The notes below the pieces were generated by a model, which saw only the letters and a program-made list of their open reading frames with translations, was not told where the DNA came from and did not search any database. From Nostoc sp. 'Peltigera membranacea cyanobiont' N6 (GTDB lineage: Bacteria > Cyanobacteriota > Cyanobacteriia > Cyanobacteriales > Nostocaceae), in the NCBI RefSeq assembly GCF_002949735.1, contig NZ_CP026681.1:558001-622000 (forward strand): a stretch of 64,000 nucleotides of DNA, read 5' to 3'. Shown here piece by piece: positions 17,055 through 24,915 of this stretch. A program made the position numbers and the translations under genes. Within the stretch, counting starts at the first letter, position 1, and the number at the start of each line of letters is the position of its first letter.

Positions 17055-17438
17055 ATGCCCCGTAAAAAGGATACTCTCTGTACAGAATTTGCCTTCACTC
17101 TTCCTAGAGGATTGAGTGATAGCGAACAACGAATACATCGTCATGGGGTGATGCGTTTAGCCACCGCCAAAGATGAAATTTTGGTGCAACAAGAGCGCAG
17201 AGTTCAGGAAAATCCAGCTTACGGCGTATTAGTAATGCTTGCACGGGTAATAACTCGCTTGGGCAGTCTCAATTCTGTTAGCCCTGATTTACTTGAAGAA
17301 CTGCTTCTACATGACATTGCCTATCTCCGAGAATTTTATAATCGAATTAATCAGCAAGGTAATGTACATATTTCGACACAATGTCCCCAGTGTAATACTC
17401 AATTTTCAGTCGAGCTAGAACTAGCGGGGGAGTCGTAA
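17055..17438 (+). CDS. Mu gp41-like tail assembly protein of CIS locus, copy B
   Basis: This 127-aa protein is a paralogue of copy A: TEFAFTLPRGLSDSEQRIHRHGVMRLA, then ENPAYGVLVMLARVITRLG. It adds a C-terminal CPQC segment that may be a half zinc ribbon. Just before its stop a G5 run (17426-17430) followed by a stem (17438-17473) would allow some ribosomes to shift -1 into the DUF6760 frame, giving a fusion of about 176 aa. Tail assembly chaperones of phages commonly use this arrangement (lambda G/GT). No ribosome site is obvious before the ATG. Confidence 0.68.
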   Translation: MPRKKDTLCTEFAFTLPRGLSDSEQRIHRHGVMRLATAKDEILVQQERRVQENPAYGVLVMLARVITRLGSLNSVSPDLLEELLLHDIAYLREFYNRINQQGNVHISTQCPQCNTQFSVELELAGES

Positions 17439-17473
17439 GCTACCCCTCTGATACTTTATATGAGGAGGTAGCT
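17426..17473 (+). promoter_or_regulatory. Candidate -1 programmed ribosomal frameshift site with downstream stem
   Basis: GGGGG at 17426-17430 lies four codons before the 0-frame stop. A GGG codon in the P site can re-pair perfectly one base back. Seven bases later AGCTACCCCTC (17438-17448) pairs with GAGGAGGTAGCT (17462-17473) over 11 base pairs with one bulged A. Slippery run, 5-9 base spacer and stem are the standard parts of such sites. The slippery sequence is not the classic X-XXY-YYZ heptamer, so slippage at one tRNA would have to suffice. Confidence 0.6.
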
Positions 17474-17584
17474 TTTATTGCTTATCATTTCCACTGGTCA
17501 CAAGATGATATTTTAAATTTAGAACATACTACCCGTCAGCGATGGGTGGCAGAAATCAATAAAATTAACCAAAAATTAATATGA
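17429..17584 (+). CDS. DUF6760 reading frame, probably expressed as -1 frameshift extension
   Basis: This frame, open from 17396 to the TGA at 17582-17584, encodes YPSDTLYEEVAFIAYHFHWS followed by DDILNLEHTTRQRWVAEINK. This matches my recollection of DUF6760, a short eCIS-locus protein that follows the gp41-like gene. There is no ATG, GTG or TTG between the upstream stop (17393-17395) and the conserved part. Expression by frameshift from copy B is therefore the best explanation; an ATT start at 17478 after GGAGG is the main alternative. The stop overlaps the FHA gene start as ATGA, so the following gene is coupled to it. Confidence 0.65.
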   Translation, partial: GVVSYPSDTLYEEVAFIAYHFHWSQDDILNLEHTTRQRWVAEINKINQKLI

Positions 17585-19554
17585 AAGTAAAAGTTAGCTA
17601 CTCACCAACTCTCAGTGAAGTCAAGGAAGTTGACCTTACCACAGAAGCTACAACCAGAGGAGAATGGTTAATAGGTCGTTCTCCTGATTCTGATTTAGTC
17701 TTAGACAGTCCTGATATCAGTCGGGTACATGCGAAGTTTTTTGTTAAAAGTGGAAATTACTACTTCTCTGACCTTGGCAGTAGAAATGGCTCAATATTTA
17801 ATGGGAAACAAGCTGAAAAAGAACGACCATATTCTTTGAGTGATGGAGATATTATTAGGATTGCAGATTACGTTCTAATTTTGGAAGCAGTTGCTCCTGC
17901 TTATGAACAACCAGAGACAGTCTTTAGAATTATAGACCCTTCACTGTTTTCTCGGCCGCGATCGCCTGAAAATATCAGCGCTGCCAATGTTGCCAATCCA
18001 GTCCCAGAAGTAGTTAATGAAGTTCCAACGCCAATTAGTCAAGAAGTAAAAACACCTTCCCCAGAAACCAGCGAAATCTCAGAAGTTGTTGCTACTCAAC
18101 CAGATGATGTCATCCCGGTTGTTGAGGTAATCGTTCCTGAAAACATTGTTCAGGCACCAGAAGCAATCAGCGAAGTTCCTCACGATAGCCGTGATGAAGT
18201 TGTGGATTTGCAAACACCAGAAGTTAGCGCCAATAGTGAGGAAGTTTCTTTTACTGTAGCTGATGATGCGATCGCAGCACCGGAAAACATCATCGAAACT
18301 CCTGAAGAGGCAAGTGTTCTTCCAGAAGCCACTCACGATGAGGTTACAGACTTGGAAGCAGCACTGGCGGCAGAATCTACTTTTGTACAACGGCGTGATA
18401 CAAGTGCCATTCCCGAAGCTACCGACCATGAGGATGCAGAGTTAGAGGCTGCACTAGAAGCAGAAGTCACTTTCGTACAGCCGCGTGACATTTTCCACCA
18501 ACTATCTGCACAGAGTGCCATTACCGAAACTACTGGCCATGAGAATACAGAATTAGAGGCTGCACTAGAAGCAGAAGTCACCTTCGTACAGCCGCGTGAT
18601 ATTTTCCACCCACTATCTGAGGAGGAGAGTAGCGTTCCCGAAGCTACTCATAATGAAAATGAAGTAGTAGATTTAGATACACCAGTTGCAGAAGAAGCCA
18701 TCTCAGGTTTTGGCGAATTTGTCAACAAAATTCCTGAAGACGAAGATATTCATTCGCCAGAAACATTGAGCCAAGGTACACAAGATATCAATGATGAACT
18801 GCTAGATTTAGATAGGTCATCAACAGCAGAACACAGTGTAAATATTAACGAATTAGAACCTAGTTCGGCTGTTGATGAAACAAGAAGCGAAGTTTCTGAA
18901 ACATCAACTGCATCTGACAATATTGCTGCGGGAGTTTTCAGCAATCAATACATTGATTCGAGTAATCCAACTACAGAAGAAGCCAGTGTCGAGGTTAATG
19001 ATGTTGTTCCAGTCAGTGAAGTTTCTCAATTAGCTGATATTCAATCTTTACAAACAACAGACAATGAAGCTCCTGAGAATATCAATCAAACTATTGAAGA
19101 GGTTCCTGAAATAGAAGCAACTCAATCTGATGAGACTCCAGAAGAAACAAATGTCAGTGAGCCTCCGCAAGCGATTATTGAAAGAAACATAGTACTCATC
19201 GCTCATGAGAGCAAAAAATCAGAACTTGCTGAATTTGTTTCTCAACATCAAGAATTTTTCTCACAGAGTTTTACAATTACCTGGCCATCTGTTGGTGAAG
19301 TTTTACATCAAAAGGCGGGAATAACTATTAGTCAACAAACCCCAGCACCAATTTCTGGAGGGTATCAAACAATTGCTTCATTGGTTGGAGCAGGAGAAAT
19401 TTTAGCAGTTATTTTCCTGAGAGATTTGCTGCAACCTCAGCCTGGTCAAGCAAATGAAGAAGCGCTGCTAAGGTTATGCACTATTAATCAAGTTTTACTG
19501 GCAACTAATTTGCCAACAGCAGAGGCAATTGTGCATTATCTTAAACAGATATAG
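17581..19554 (+). CDS. FHA domain protein with degenerate methylglyoxal-synthase-like C-terminus
   Basis: This 657-aa protein has an FHA domain at about 25-100 (WLIGRSPDSDLVLD, SRVHAKF, LGSRNGSIFNG). A long acidic disordered middle includes three imperfect copies of LEAALxAExTFVQxRD near 255-350. The C-terminal domain (about 533-655) matches the methylglyoxal synthase fold: NIVLIAHESKK, then a GGYQTIASLVGAGEILAVIF stretch, then LLRLCTINQVLLATNLPTAE. In MgsA the catalytic Asp of GGDQQ and the His/Asp of PHDPD are essential; here they are Tyr (GGYQ) and PGQAN, so catalysis is unlikely. It may bind a small phosphate ligand or act as a fold. The gene is coupled to the preceding frame by ATGA. Confidence 0.8.
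   Translation: MKVKVSYSPTLSEVKEVDLTTEATTRGEWLIGRSPDSDLVLDSPDISRVHAKFFVKSGNYYFSDLGSRNGSIFNGKQAEKERPYSLSDGDIIRIADYVLILEAVAPAYEQPETVFRIIDPSLFSRPRSPENISAANVANPVPEVVNEVPTPISQEVKTPSPETSEISEVVATQPDDVIPVVEVIVPENIVQAPEAISEVPHDSRDEVVDLQTPEVSANSEEVSFTVADDAIAAPENIIETPEEASVLPEATHDEVTDLEAALAAESTFVQRRDTSAIPEATDHEDAELEAALEAEVTFVQPRDIFHQLSAQSAITETTGHENTELEAALEAEVTFVQPRDIFHPLSEEESSVPEATHNENEVVDLDTPVAEEAISGFGEFVNKIPEDEDIHSPETLSQGTQDINDELLDLDRSSTAEHSVNINELEPSSAVDETRSEVSETSTASDNIAAGVFSNQYIDSSNPTTEEASVEVNDVVPVSEVSQLADIQSLQTTDNEAPENINQTIEEVPEIEATQSDETPEETNVSEPPQAIIERNIVLIAHESKKSELAEFVSQHQEFFSQSFTITWPSVGEVLHQKAGITISQQTPAPISGGYQTIASLVGAGEILAVIFLRDLLQPQPGQANEEALLRLCTINQVLLATNLPTAEAIVHYLKQI
18331..18630 (+). repeat. 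Three imperfect in-frame repeats in the FHA/MgsA-like gene
   Basis: Three units of roughly 105-120 bases encode ATxxExxxLEAALxAExTFVQxRD, the last two extended by IFHxLS. The second and third are nearly identical at the DNA level (for example CTAGAAGCAGAAGTCAC). They lengthen the acidic linker between FHA and the C-terminal domain. Confidence 0.75.
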
Positions 19555-19579
19555 CCCTACTTAATCATTCGTAAGCAAC

Positions 19580-19614
19580 AATATCCCCAACTTCTTAAAA
19601 AAGTTGGGGATATT
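19580..19614. terminator. Perfect 14-bp hairpin after FHA/MgsA-like gene
   Basis: AATATCCCCAACTT (19580-19593) pairs perfectly with AAGTTGGGGATATT (19601-19614) around a 7-base loop. It lies 25 bases after the stop and may terminate or attenuate before the kinase gene. The same core and a neighbouring CGAATGATT word recur in hairpins at 42066 and 47368, here in inverse orientation. Confidence 0.6.
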
Positions 19615-19713
19615 GGTATTTCGAGAAAAGTTGCAAATTGCATAGAATAATTTCAATGATGAGAATTGGGATAAAAAATATGTATATTTTAAAGTAAAAT
19701 ATATTTAAAAGAA

Positions 19714-21894
19714 ATGGTTGTGAATTTTAAAAGTTTATTTAGACAGCCAGTTATTTTGTCAAGTGCGATCGCTACACTTTTACTAGTAGGCATTCAAAAA
19801 CTTGGGGTTTTCGAGCCTCTAGAGATGAAGGTCTATGACCAGATGATGCAATTACGTAGCGACCCAGGCCCAGACTCTCGTTTATTGATTGTTGCTTTAA
19901 CTGAAAAAGATATCCAAAAGTGGAATTGGCCCCTATCTAGCGAACTTCTAGACCGACTGTTAGGAAAACTTGAAGCTTATGAACCGCGAGCCATTGGTCT
20001 AGATATTTTCCGTGACTTACCAGTACAGCCTGGTCATGAAAAGTTGCTGCAACGCCTACAACAGAGCGATATCATCATTCCTATTTGTAAACATTCTGGT
20101 TCTAACAATCCGGGAATAGCACCGCCAAAAGGGGTTGAAGCAGAGCGAGTAGGATTTAATGATGTTGTAGAAGATACTGATGCTACAATTCGTCGCAACC
20201 TATTATTGGTAAGTGCAGAAGAATCCGATTCTTGTCAAAGTACTTATTCTTTTAGTTTACAGCTAGCACTCAAATACTTAGAAGTTGGAAACATCCGACT
20301 AGAATTTACCCCAAAAAAGGAACTACGACTACGAGATACTATATTTAAACCCCTGCAAAGTAACGCTGGCGGTTATCAGAAAGCAGACACAAATGGCTAC
20401 CAAGTTTTGCTTAATTACCGTTCTGGTCATCAAATTGCCCAGCAGGTAAGTATTACAGAAGTGCTTGAAAATCAAGTTAAACCAGATTTGGTGAAAGACC
20501 GCATCGTTTTAATTGGTTCAACAGCTAATAGTTTAAATGATATTTTTAATACGCCTTTTGCTACTGGTAAATCAGATAATTCCGGCAAAATGGCAGGAAT
20601 TGAAATTCATGCCCACAGTATTAGTCAAATTCTTAGTGCTGTTCTTAACAAACAGCCTCTATTTTGGTTTCTACCTGAGTGGGGGAAAGTCCTGTGGATA
20701 TGGGGATGGACTGTAGTTGGTGGGTTACTGGTATCGCGGATTCAGCATCCGCTAGGCTTAGGACTAGCAGGAGCAACAGCCCTTGCTTTGTTATTTGGAG
20801 GCAATTTTGTCATTTTTACCCAAGCTGGATGGTTCCCAGTAATCCCTCCGGCGTTGGGGTTAGTATTTACCGCCGGGAGTGTCCTTGCCTATAGTGCTTA
20901 TCAAACGAAACAAGAACAACAAGAAATTACCCAACGGGTTCAAGAACACCAACAATTAATTGTGGAATTGCAAGGTCTTTTACGGCAGCGCGGTGATGCC
21001 TTAAATGAAGCACCAACTGTAATTGCTGATTCCATCGGGCAAGATATTGCACTAGGAACCCTACTAAACAACCGCTATAAAATTACTCAAGGCTTGGGTT
21101 ATGGTGGATTTAGTAATACTTATTTAGCTGATGATATCCAGCGTCCTGGTAATCCGCAGTGTGTGGTTAAACAGTTGCGTCCCCCCCGCCAAGATGCAGA
21201 ATATTTAAATGTCGTCAGACGATTATTTGATGCTGAAGCAGAAATTTTAGAAACTTTGGGTAAGCATCCACAAATTCCCCAACTGCTAGCTTTTTTTGAA
21301 GAAAATCGGCAATTTTCTTTAGTGCAAGAATTTGTGCGAGGGCACGCGATGGACAAAGAGCTAACCTCTGGGAAGCGACTAAAACAAGCTGAAGTTGTGG
21401 ATATACTCAAAGAAGTTTTACACGTGCTTGTTTTTGTGCATAGCTATGGCGTAATCCATCGAGATATTAAACCTAGTAACTTGATTAGGCGAGAATCAGA
21501 TCGACATATTGTTTTAATTGACTTTGGTGCTGTTAAGCAAATTCACCCTCAGCAGCAAGAAGCTCAGACCATTTCAATTGGTACTCCTGGTTATGCACCT
21601 TCTGAGCAAATGAGTGGTTTGCCAAAACTCAACAGCGATATTTATGCGTTGGGAATTATGGGAATTCAGGGTTTAACTGGAGTAGACCCTAGAGAATTTC
21701 GCAGAGATATAAATACTGGTGAAATAATTGTTCAAGGCGAAGCTGATGGCAATCAACAGATTTGGCAACATTGGCGCGAACTAACTGACGCTACAAACGA
21801 TTTAGTGATTATTTTAAATAGAATGGTACATTTCGACTTTACGCAACGATATCAGTCAACAGCAGAGGTGCTAAAAGCTCTCGAAATTCTTTAG
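19714..21894 (+). CDS. CHASE2-domain Ser/Thr protein kinase
   Basis: This 726-aa membrane kinase has an N-terminal membrane segment (about 10-30), an extracytoplasmic CHASE2 sensor domain (to about 310, with DLFxR-like LDIFRDLP and VLIGSTANSLNDIFNTPFA), and three membrane spans (about 325-395). The kinase domain runs from residue 452: GLGYGGFSNTYLAD, VVKQL for the Lys, HRDIKPSNLI near 582 and DFGAVKQ near 602. All catalytic residues are intact, so it should phosphorylate Ser/Thr in response to an external cue. It is the best candidate writer for the two FHA readers in this locus. It follows the FHA/MgsA-like gene by 159 bases with a hairpin between them. No clear ribosome site is seen. Confidence 0.92.
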   Translation: MVVNFKSLFRQPVILSSAIATLLLVGIQKLGVFEPLEMKVYDQMMQLRSDPGPDSRLLIVALTEKDIQKWNWPLSSELLDRLLGKLEAYEPRAIGLDIFRDLPVQPGHEKLLQRLQQSDIIIPICKHSGSNNPGIAPPKGVEAERVGFNDVVEDTDATIRRNLLLVSAEESDSCQSTYSFSLQLALKYLEVGNIRLEFTPKKELRLRDTIFKPLQSNAGGYQKADTNGYQVLLNYRSGHQIAQQVSITEVLENQVKPDLVKDRIVLIGSTANSLNDIFNTPFATGKSDNSGKMAGIEIHAHSISQILSAVLNKQPLFWFLPEWGKVLWIWGWTVVGGLLVSRIQHPLGLGLAGATALALLFGGNFVIFTQAGWFPVIPPALGLVFTAGSVLAYSAYQTKQEQQEITQRVQEHQQLIVELQGLLRQRGDALNEAPTVIADSIGQDIALGTLLNNRYKITQGLGYGGFSNTYLADDIQRPGNPQCVVKQLRPPRQDAEYLNVVRRLFDAEAEILETLGKHPQIPQLLAFFEENRQFSLVQEFVRGHAMDKELTSGKRLKQAEVVDILKEVLHVLVFVHSYGVIHRDIKPSNLIRRESDRHIVLIDFGAVKQIHPQQQEAQTISIGTPGYAPSEQMSGLPKLNSDIYALGIMGIQGLTGVDPREFRRDINTGEIIVQGEADGNQQIWQHWRELTDATNDLVIILNRMVHFDFTQRYQSTAEVLKALEIL

Positions 21895-22036
21895 TAATCA
21901 ATTAGCTCACCCGAATGGGTGAGGAATAAATCAACCGATCGGGCGATCTAAGTGCAGGAAGTTAAGACTGAACAAAAAATGAGAATCTATTATTCAAGAA
22001 AGCTAATTGCACTTGACTAGAAATAAAAATAATTTT

Positions 22037-22255
22037 ATGAAACTCTCAATTTTGATAGATTCTGTATTAATTGTCACTTCTATTGCTTTATTGCCTGGAA
22101 TCGGTGGCGCTCAAACAACTACTAACAATAGTGGCAAACCTGTAGCTATTAACTCCAATAATTTACCCACTTCTTCTACAAAAGTCAGCGACCTCAAACC
22201 CATTCATGCTGTATTTATCGCTCATCAAGGAGGAAAAGCTTCTGTTTCCCATTAA
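22037..22255 (+). CDS. Small secreted protein of unknown function
   Basis: This 72-aa protein starts MKLSILIDSVLIVTSIALLP, a short charged N-terminus plus hydrophobic core, followed by GIGGAQT, a plausible signal-peptidase site (GGA/QT). The mature part is about 45 polar residues rich in N, S, T and K. I recognise no family. The ATG at 22037 is preferred to a TTG 30 bases upstream because it begins the signal sequence. A terminator follows at 22284. Whether it belongs with the CIS locus is unknown. Confidence 0.5.
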   Translation: MKLSILIDSVLIVTSIALLPGIGGAQTTTNNSGKPVAINSNNLPTSSTKVSDLKPIHAVFIAHQGGKASVSH

Positions 22256-22283
22256 TCACCATCCCATTAGCAAAAATTACTTT

Positions 22284-22310
22284 AACCCTTCCAATCTTGG
22301 AGGGGTTTTT
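22284..22310 (+). terminator. Rho-independent terminator
   Basis: AACCCTTCCAA (22284-22294) and TTGGAGGGGTT (22297-22307) form an 11-bp stem with one G-T pair and a short loop, followed by TTTT. It ends the transcript of the small secreted protein and possibly the whole CIS plus-strand operon. Confidence 0.8.
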
Positions 22311-22426
22311 AGTTGGTGCTGGCTCTAGTGCATTGGTGTCAAGTTAATGTAAAAGCGATTCTAAAATAAGCTTTTATAGGTTGTCTGCTTCTCAGTCAGA
22401 GACAGAAAAGGAGGAACGAAGAGATT

Positions 22427-23713
22427 TTAACTATTAACTAAATACCAACGCTGTAGTGCCAACCGTTGAATTTCACGCCAGGGAATATTATGTTTTCGGG
22501 CTAACTCTGCACAATCTTCATATTCTGGTTGCACGTTAGCAATAACTTTTTCTGGTGATTGTCCTTTCCATGCTACTTTGACACGGACTTTGCCATATTC
22601 AATTTCCACATGTTGGATTTCCCGTTGTAAAATGGCACGTTGCTGAGTTGTTCGCCGAATACCCAAAGTTGTAGTTTCACGAAATATAACCCTTTCACAA
22701 CTGAGTAAATTTTCTGGATGACAAATCACAGTCAGCAAAATCCCTGGACGGGACTTTTTCATTGCGATCGCTTGGGTAAAAACATCCACCGCACCAGCAG
22801 CAAATAACGCCTCAAATACATAGCCGATCGCTTGGGGATTTAAGTCATCAATTTGGGTTTCTAGTACTGAGATGGTTTCTAAATTTGAGCTACTATCTTC
22901 AGAATCGCTGAAATTTGACTGTAAACTTGTGCTTTCGCCCAGCCAGAGGCGTAAAATATTGGGAATGGGTAAATTTATGGTTCCTGCTCCCAGTCCTACC
23001 TGCTTGATAGCGATCGCGGGTGGTGAACCAAAGTCTCTTACCAAAGTAGTAGCGATCGCGGCTCCTGTTGGTGTTACCAGTTCTTTATCAATGCCGTTAC
23101 TATAAACTGGACAACCCCGCATTTCCCACAGTTTTAATACTGCTGGTACTGGTACTGCCATCTGACCATGTGCAGCCCGAACAGTACCGCCACCAGTGGG
23201 GAACGCCGAGCAATAAAGTAGGGGCAATCCTTTGTCAGTACTTTCAATTCCCAGCCAATCTAACCCCAGGCAAGTACCCACAATATCTACGATCGCATCT
23301 ATAGCACCCACTTCATGAAAATGAACTTTTTCAGGAGAAATGCCATGCACTGCCCCTTCTGCCACTGCTAACTGTCGGAATACCGCCAAACTCCAAGCTT
23401 CTGCCCGTGATGGCAACCCCGCTTTGAGAATCATCTGCTCGATTTCTGGCAAGTGGCGTGTGTGATGGTGACTGTGTTCGTGGCCGTGGTGGTCATGGTG
23501 ATGGCGATCGCGTACTAAATCCACATGGACTTTAGTCGCCTGCTGGCCATTCCGTTGGACAAATTCCGCCCTTAACTGATATTCCTGTTCAATACCCAAC
23601 CCATTGAGTTTTTCAATTAAATACTCTACAGGAACACCCAAACTGACCAAAGCACCCAGACACATATCACCAGAAATTCCTGTCGGACATTGAAGATAAG
23701 CAATTTTATTCAT
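22427..23713 (-). CDS. larC: LarC, nickel-pincer cofactor biosynthesis protein
   Basis: This 428-aa protein is recognised as LarC (DUF111) from YLQCPTGISGDMCLGALVSLG at the start, FHEVGAIDAIVDIVGTC near residue 130 and ETQIDDLNPQAIGYVFEALF near 285. LarC inserts nickel into the pyridinium-dithiocarboxylate nucleotide to give the nickel-pincer cofactor of lactate racemase-type enzymes. A His-rich stretch near 70-87 (HHHDHHGHEHSHHH) is a likely metal store. It is a single frame here, unlike the frameshifted larC1/larC2 of lactobacilli. larB and larE are not in this window. It is divergent from the Sua5-type gene. Confidence 0.93.
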   Translation of the reverse strand: MNKIAYLQCPTGISGDMCLGALVSLGVPVEYLIEKLNGLGIEQEYQLRAEFVQRNGQQATKVHVDLVRDRHHHDHHGHEHSHHHTRHLPEIEQMILKAGLPSRAEAWSLAVFRQLAVAEGAVHGISPEKVHFHEVGAIDAIVDIVGTCLGLDWLGIESTDKGLPLLYCSAFPTGGGTVRAAHGQMAVPVPAVLKLWEMRGCPVYSNGIDKELVTPTGAAIATTLVRDFGSPPAIAIKQVGLGAGTINLPIPNILRLWLGESTSLQSNFSDSEDSSSNLETISVLETQIDDLNPQAIGYVFEALFAAGAVDVFTQAIAMKKSRPGILLTVICHPENLLSCERVIFRETTTLGIRRTTQQRAILQREIQHVEIEYGKVRVKVAWKGQSPEKVIANVQPEYEDCAELARKHNIPWREIQRLALQRWYLVNS

Positions 23714-23718
23714 AATAA

Positions 23719-23774
23719 ATTAGTCATTAGTCATTAGTCATTAGTCATTGGGCATTGGGCATTGGGCATTGGGC
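23719..23774. repeat. Heptamer tandem repeats ATTAGTC x4 and ATTGGGC x4
   Basis: Eight heptamers in series, four ATTAGTC then four ATTGGGC, lie directly upstream of larC. They are followed by CTCCCC(T/C)-rich repeats to about 23850. This is a compound short tandem repeat between two divergent genes and it probably carries their promoters or has been inserted beside them. Confidence 0.88.
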
Positions 23775-23861
23775 ATTAGTTATTCTCCTCTGCTCCCCCT
23801 GCTCCCCCTGCTCCCTCATCTCCCTCATCTCCCCCACTCCCCACTCCCCACTCACCGAGTT

Positions 23862-24521
23862 ATGGCAAAAATTTTCTCAGTTCATCCGGATAATCCTCAA
23901 ATGCGACGAATAGAGGAAATAAAGTCGGCGCTTTCTAGTGGCGCAGTCATGCTTTACCCTACTGATACAGTTTATGCGATCGGTTGTGATTTGAATGCTA
24001 AGTCGGCGGTAGAACGAGTGCGGCAAATTAAACAGCTAGCAAATGATAAACCACTGACATTTTTATGTCCCTCGCTTTCAAATGTGGCAACTTATGCCTT
24101 CGTAAGTGACACAGCCTATCGGATTATGAAACGCCTGATTCCAGGGCCATACACGTTTTTGCTCCCAGCAACTAAATTAGTACCGCGATTGGTGCAAAGC
24201 CCCAAGCGGAAAAGTACTGGAATTAGAGTCCCAAACCATACTGTGTGTTTGGAGTTGCTGGCAGCTTTGGGTAATCCAATTATTTCAACTTCAGCACATC
24301 TGCCAGCAGATGAAGCAGAGAATGGGATGATTCGGATAGATCCAGAAACTGTTCAGTCACGGGTAGAGCTATTTGACCGTTTGGATAAGTTGGTAGACAT
24401 AATTGTAGACACTGGCGAAGAACCTACTTATGAAGTATCTACGATTTTGGATATGACGGGAGACGAAGCAGCAATTATACGGAGGGGTTTAGGTTGGGAA
24501 GCAGCAGCAGCATGGGTATAA
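23862..24521 (+). CDS. Sua5/YciO/YrdC-family protein (threonylcarbamoyl-AMP synthase-like)
   Basis: This 219-aa protein has the YrdC/Sua5 core: LYPTDTVYAIGCDLNAKSAV, VRQIKQLANDKPLTF, RLIPGPYTFLLPAT, STGIRVPNH and IISTSAH. Family members use threonine, bicarbonate and ATP to make threonylcarbamoyl-AMP for the t6A37 modification of ANN-decoding tRNAs; YciO-type relatives may do other work. The EVSTILDMT-xxIxRRG ending is typical. The ATG at 23862 begins the conserved part. An upstream in-frame ATG at 23748 would add a Pro/Leu-rich leader translated from repeat DNA and is rejected. Confidence 0.88.
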   Translation: MAKIFSVHPDNPQMRRIEEIKSALSSGAVMLYPTDTVYAIGCDLNAKSAVERVRQIKQLANDKPLTFLCPSLSNVATYAFVSDTAYRIMKRLIPGPYTFLLPATKLVPRLVQSPKRKSTGIRVPNHTVCLELLAALGNPIISTSAHLPADEAENGMIRIDPETVQSRVELFDRLDKLVDIIVDTGEEPTYEVSTILDMTGDEAAIIRRGLGWEAAAAWV

Positions 24522-24915
24522 GAATGAAACTTCACAGGCACACCTCTCCGTTTCGGAAATTGCGATCGAAGTGACTCCAGTTTTTAAATTGTCATATTTA
24601 AACGCGATGTCTACGACGGGCACAGATGCAATAACAGGATGGTGTAACAGTCGATACAGCAAGAGATTTGACAACTTTGAGAAAATGTGGGTACTTGTGT
24701 CCCCACGTCAATGTGGCGGCTTGTGAAAAAACCGACACATTGCCATAACTGTAACTCTGTCGTATTTCCTACAGTTTTATATATGAGCTTTAGATGTGAG
24801 CATTATATGCGGCAAATCTTAATGGATGAATGCCCAAAGATTCTCCAGCCAAGGCTAGCCTTGATCGCTGTCTCTGCGTTGTAATTACGGTGCAATACTA
24901 CTCCCTGGAAAAGTC
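24522..24915. promoter_or_regulatory. Leader of HetZ-related gene with palindrome
   Basis: This 394-base stretch has no convincing gene. A perfect 14-base palindrome, CAAGGCTAGCCTTG, lies at 24850-24863, about 50 bases before the start codon, where a regulator could bind. The CTACGACGGGCA near 24610 is a word often seen in dispersed Nostoc repeats. A long leader would suit a developmentally controlled gene, but no promoter could be fixed. Confidence 0.35.

Noticed and set aside
17402..17584. ATT at 17402 as an ordinary start for the DUF6760 frame
   Set aside because: ATT starts are very rare, there is no ribosome site before it, and the G-run plus stem gives a better explanation. It is not fully excluded.
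17581..19554. Active methylglyoxal synthase
   Set aside because: The Asp and His/Asp residues needed for catalysis in MgsA are replaced (GGYQ, PGQAN), so an active enzyme is unlikely despite the fold similarity.
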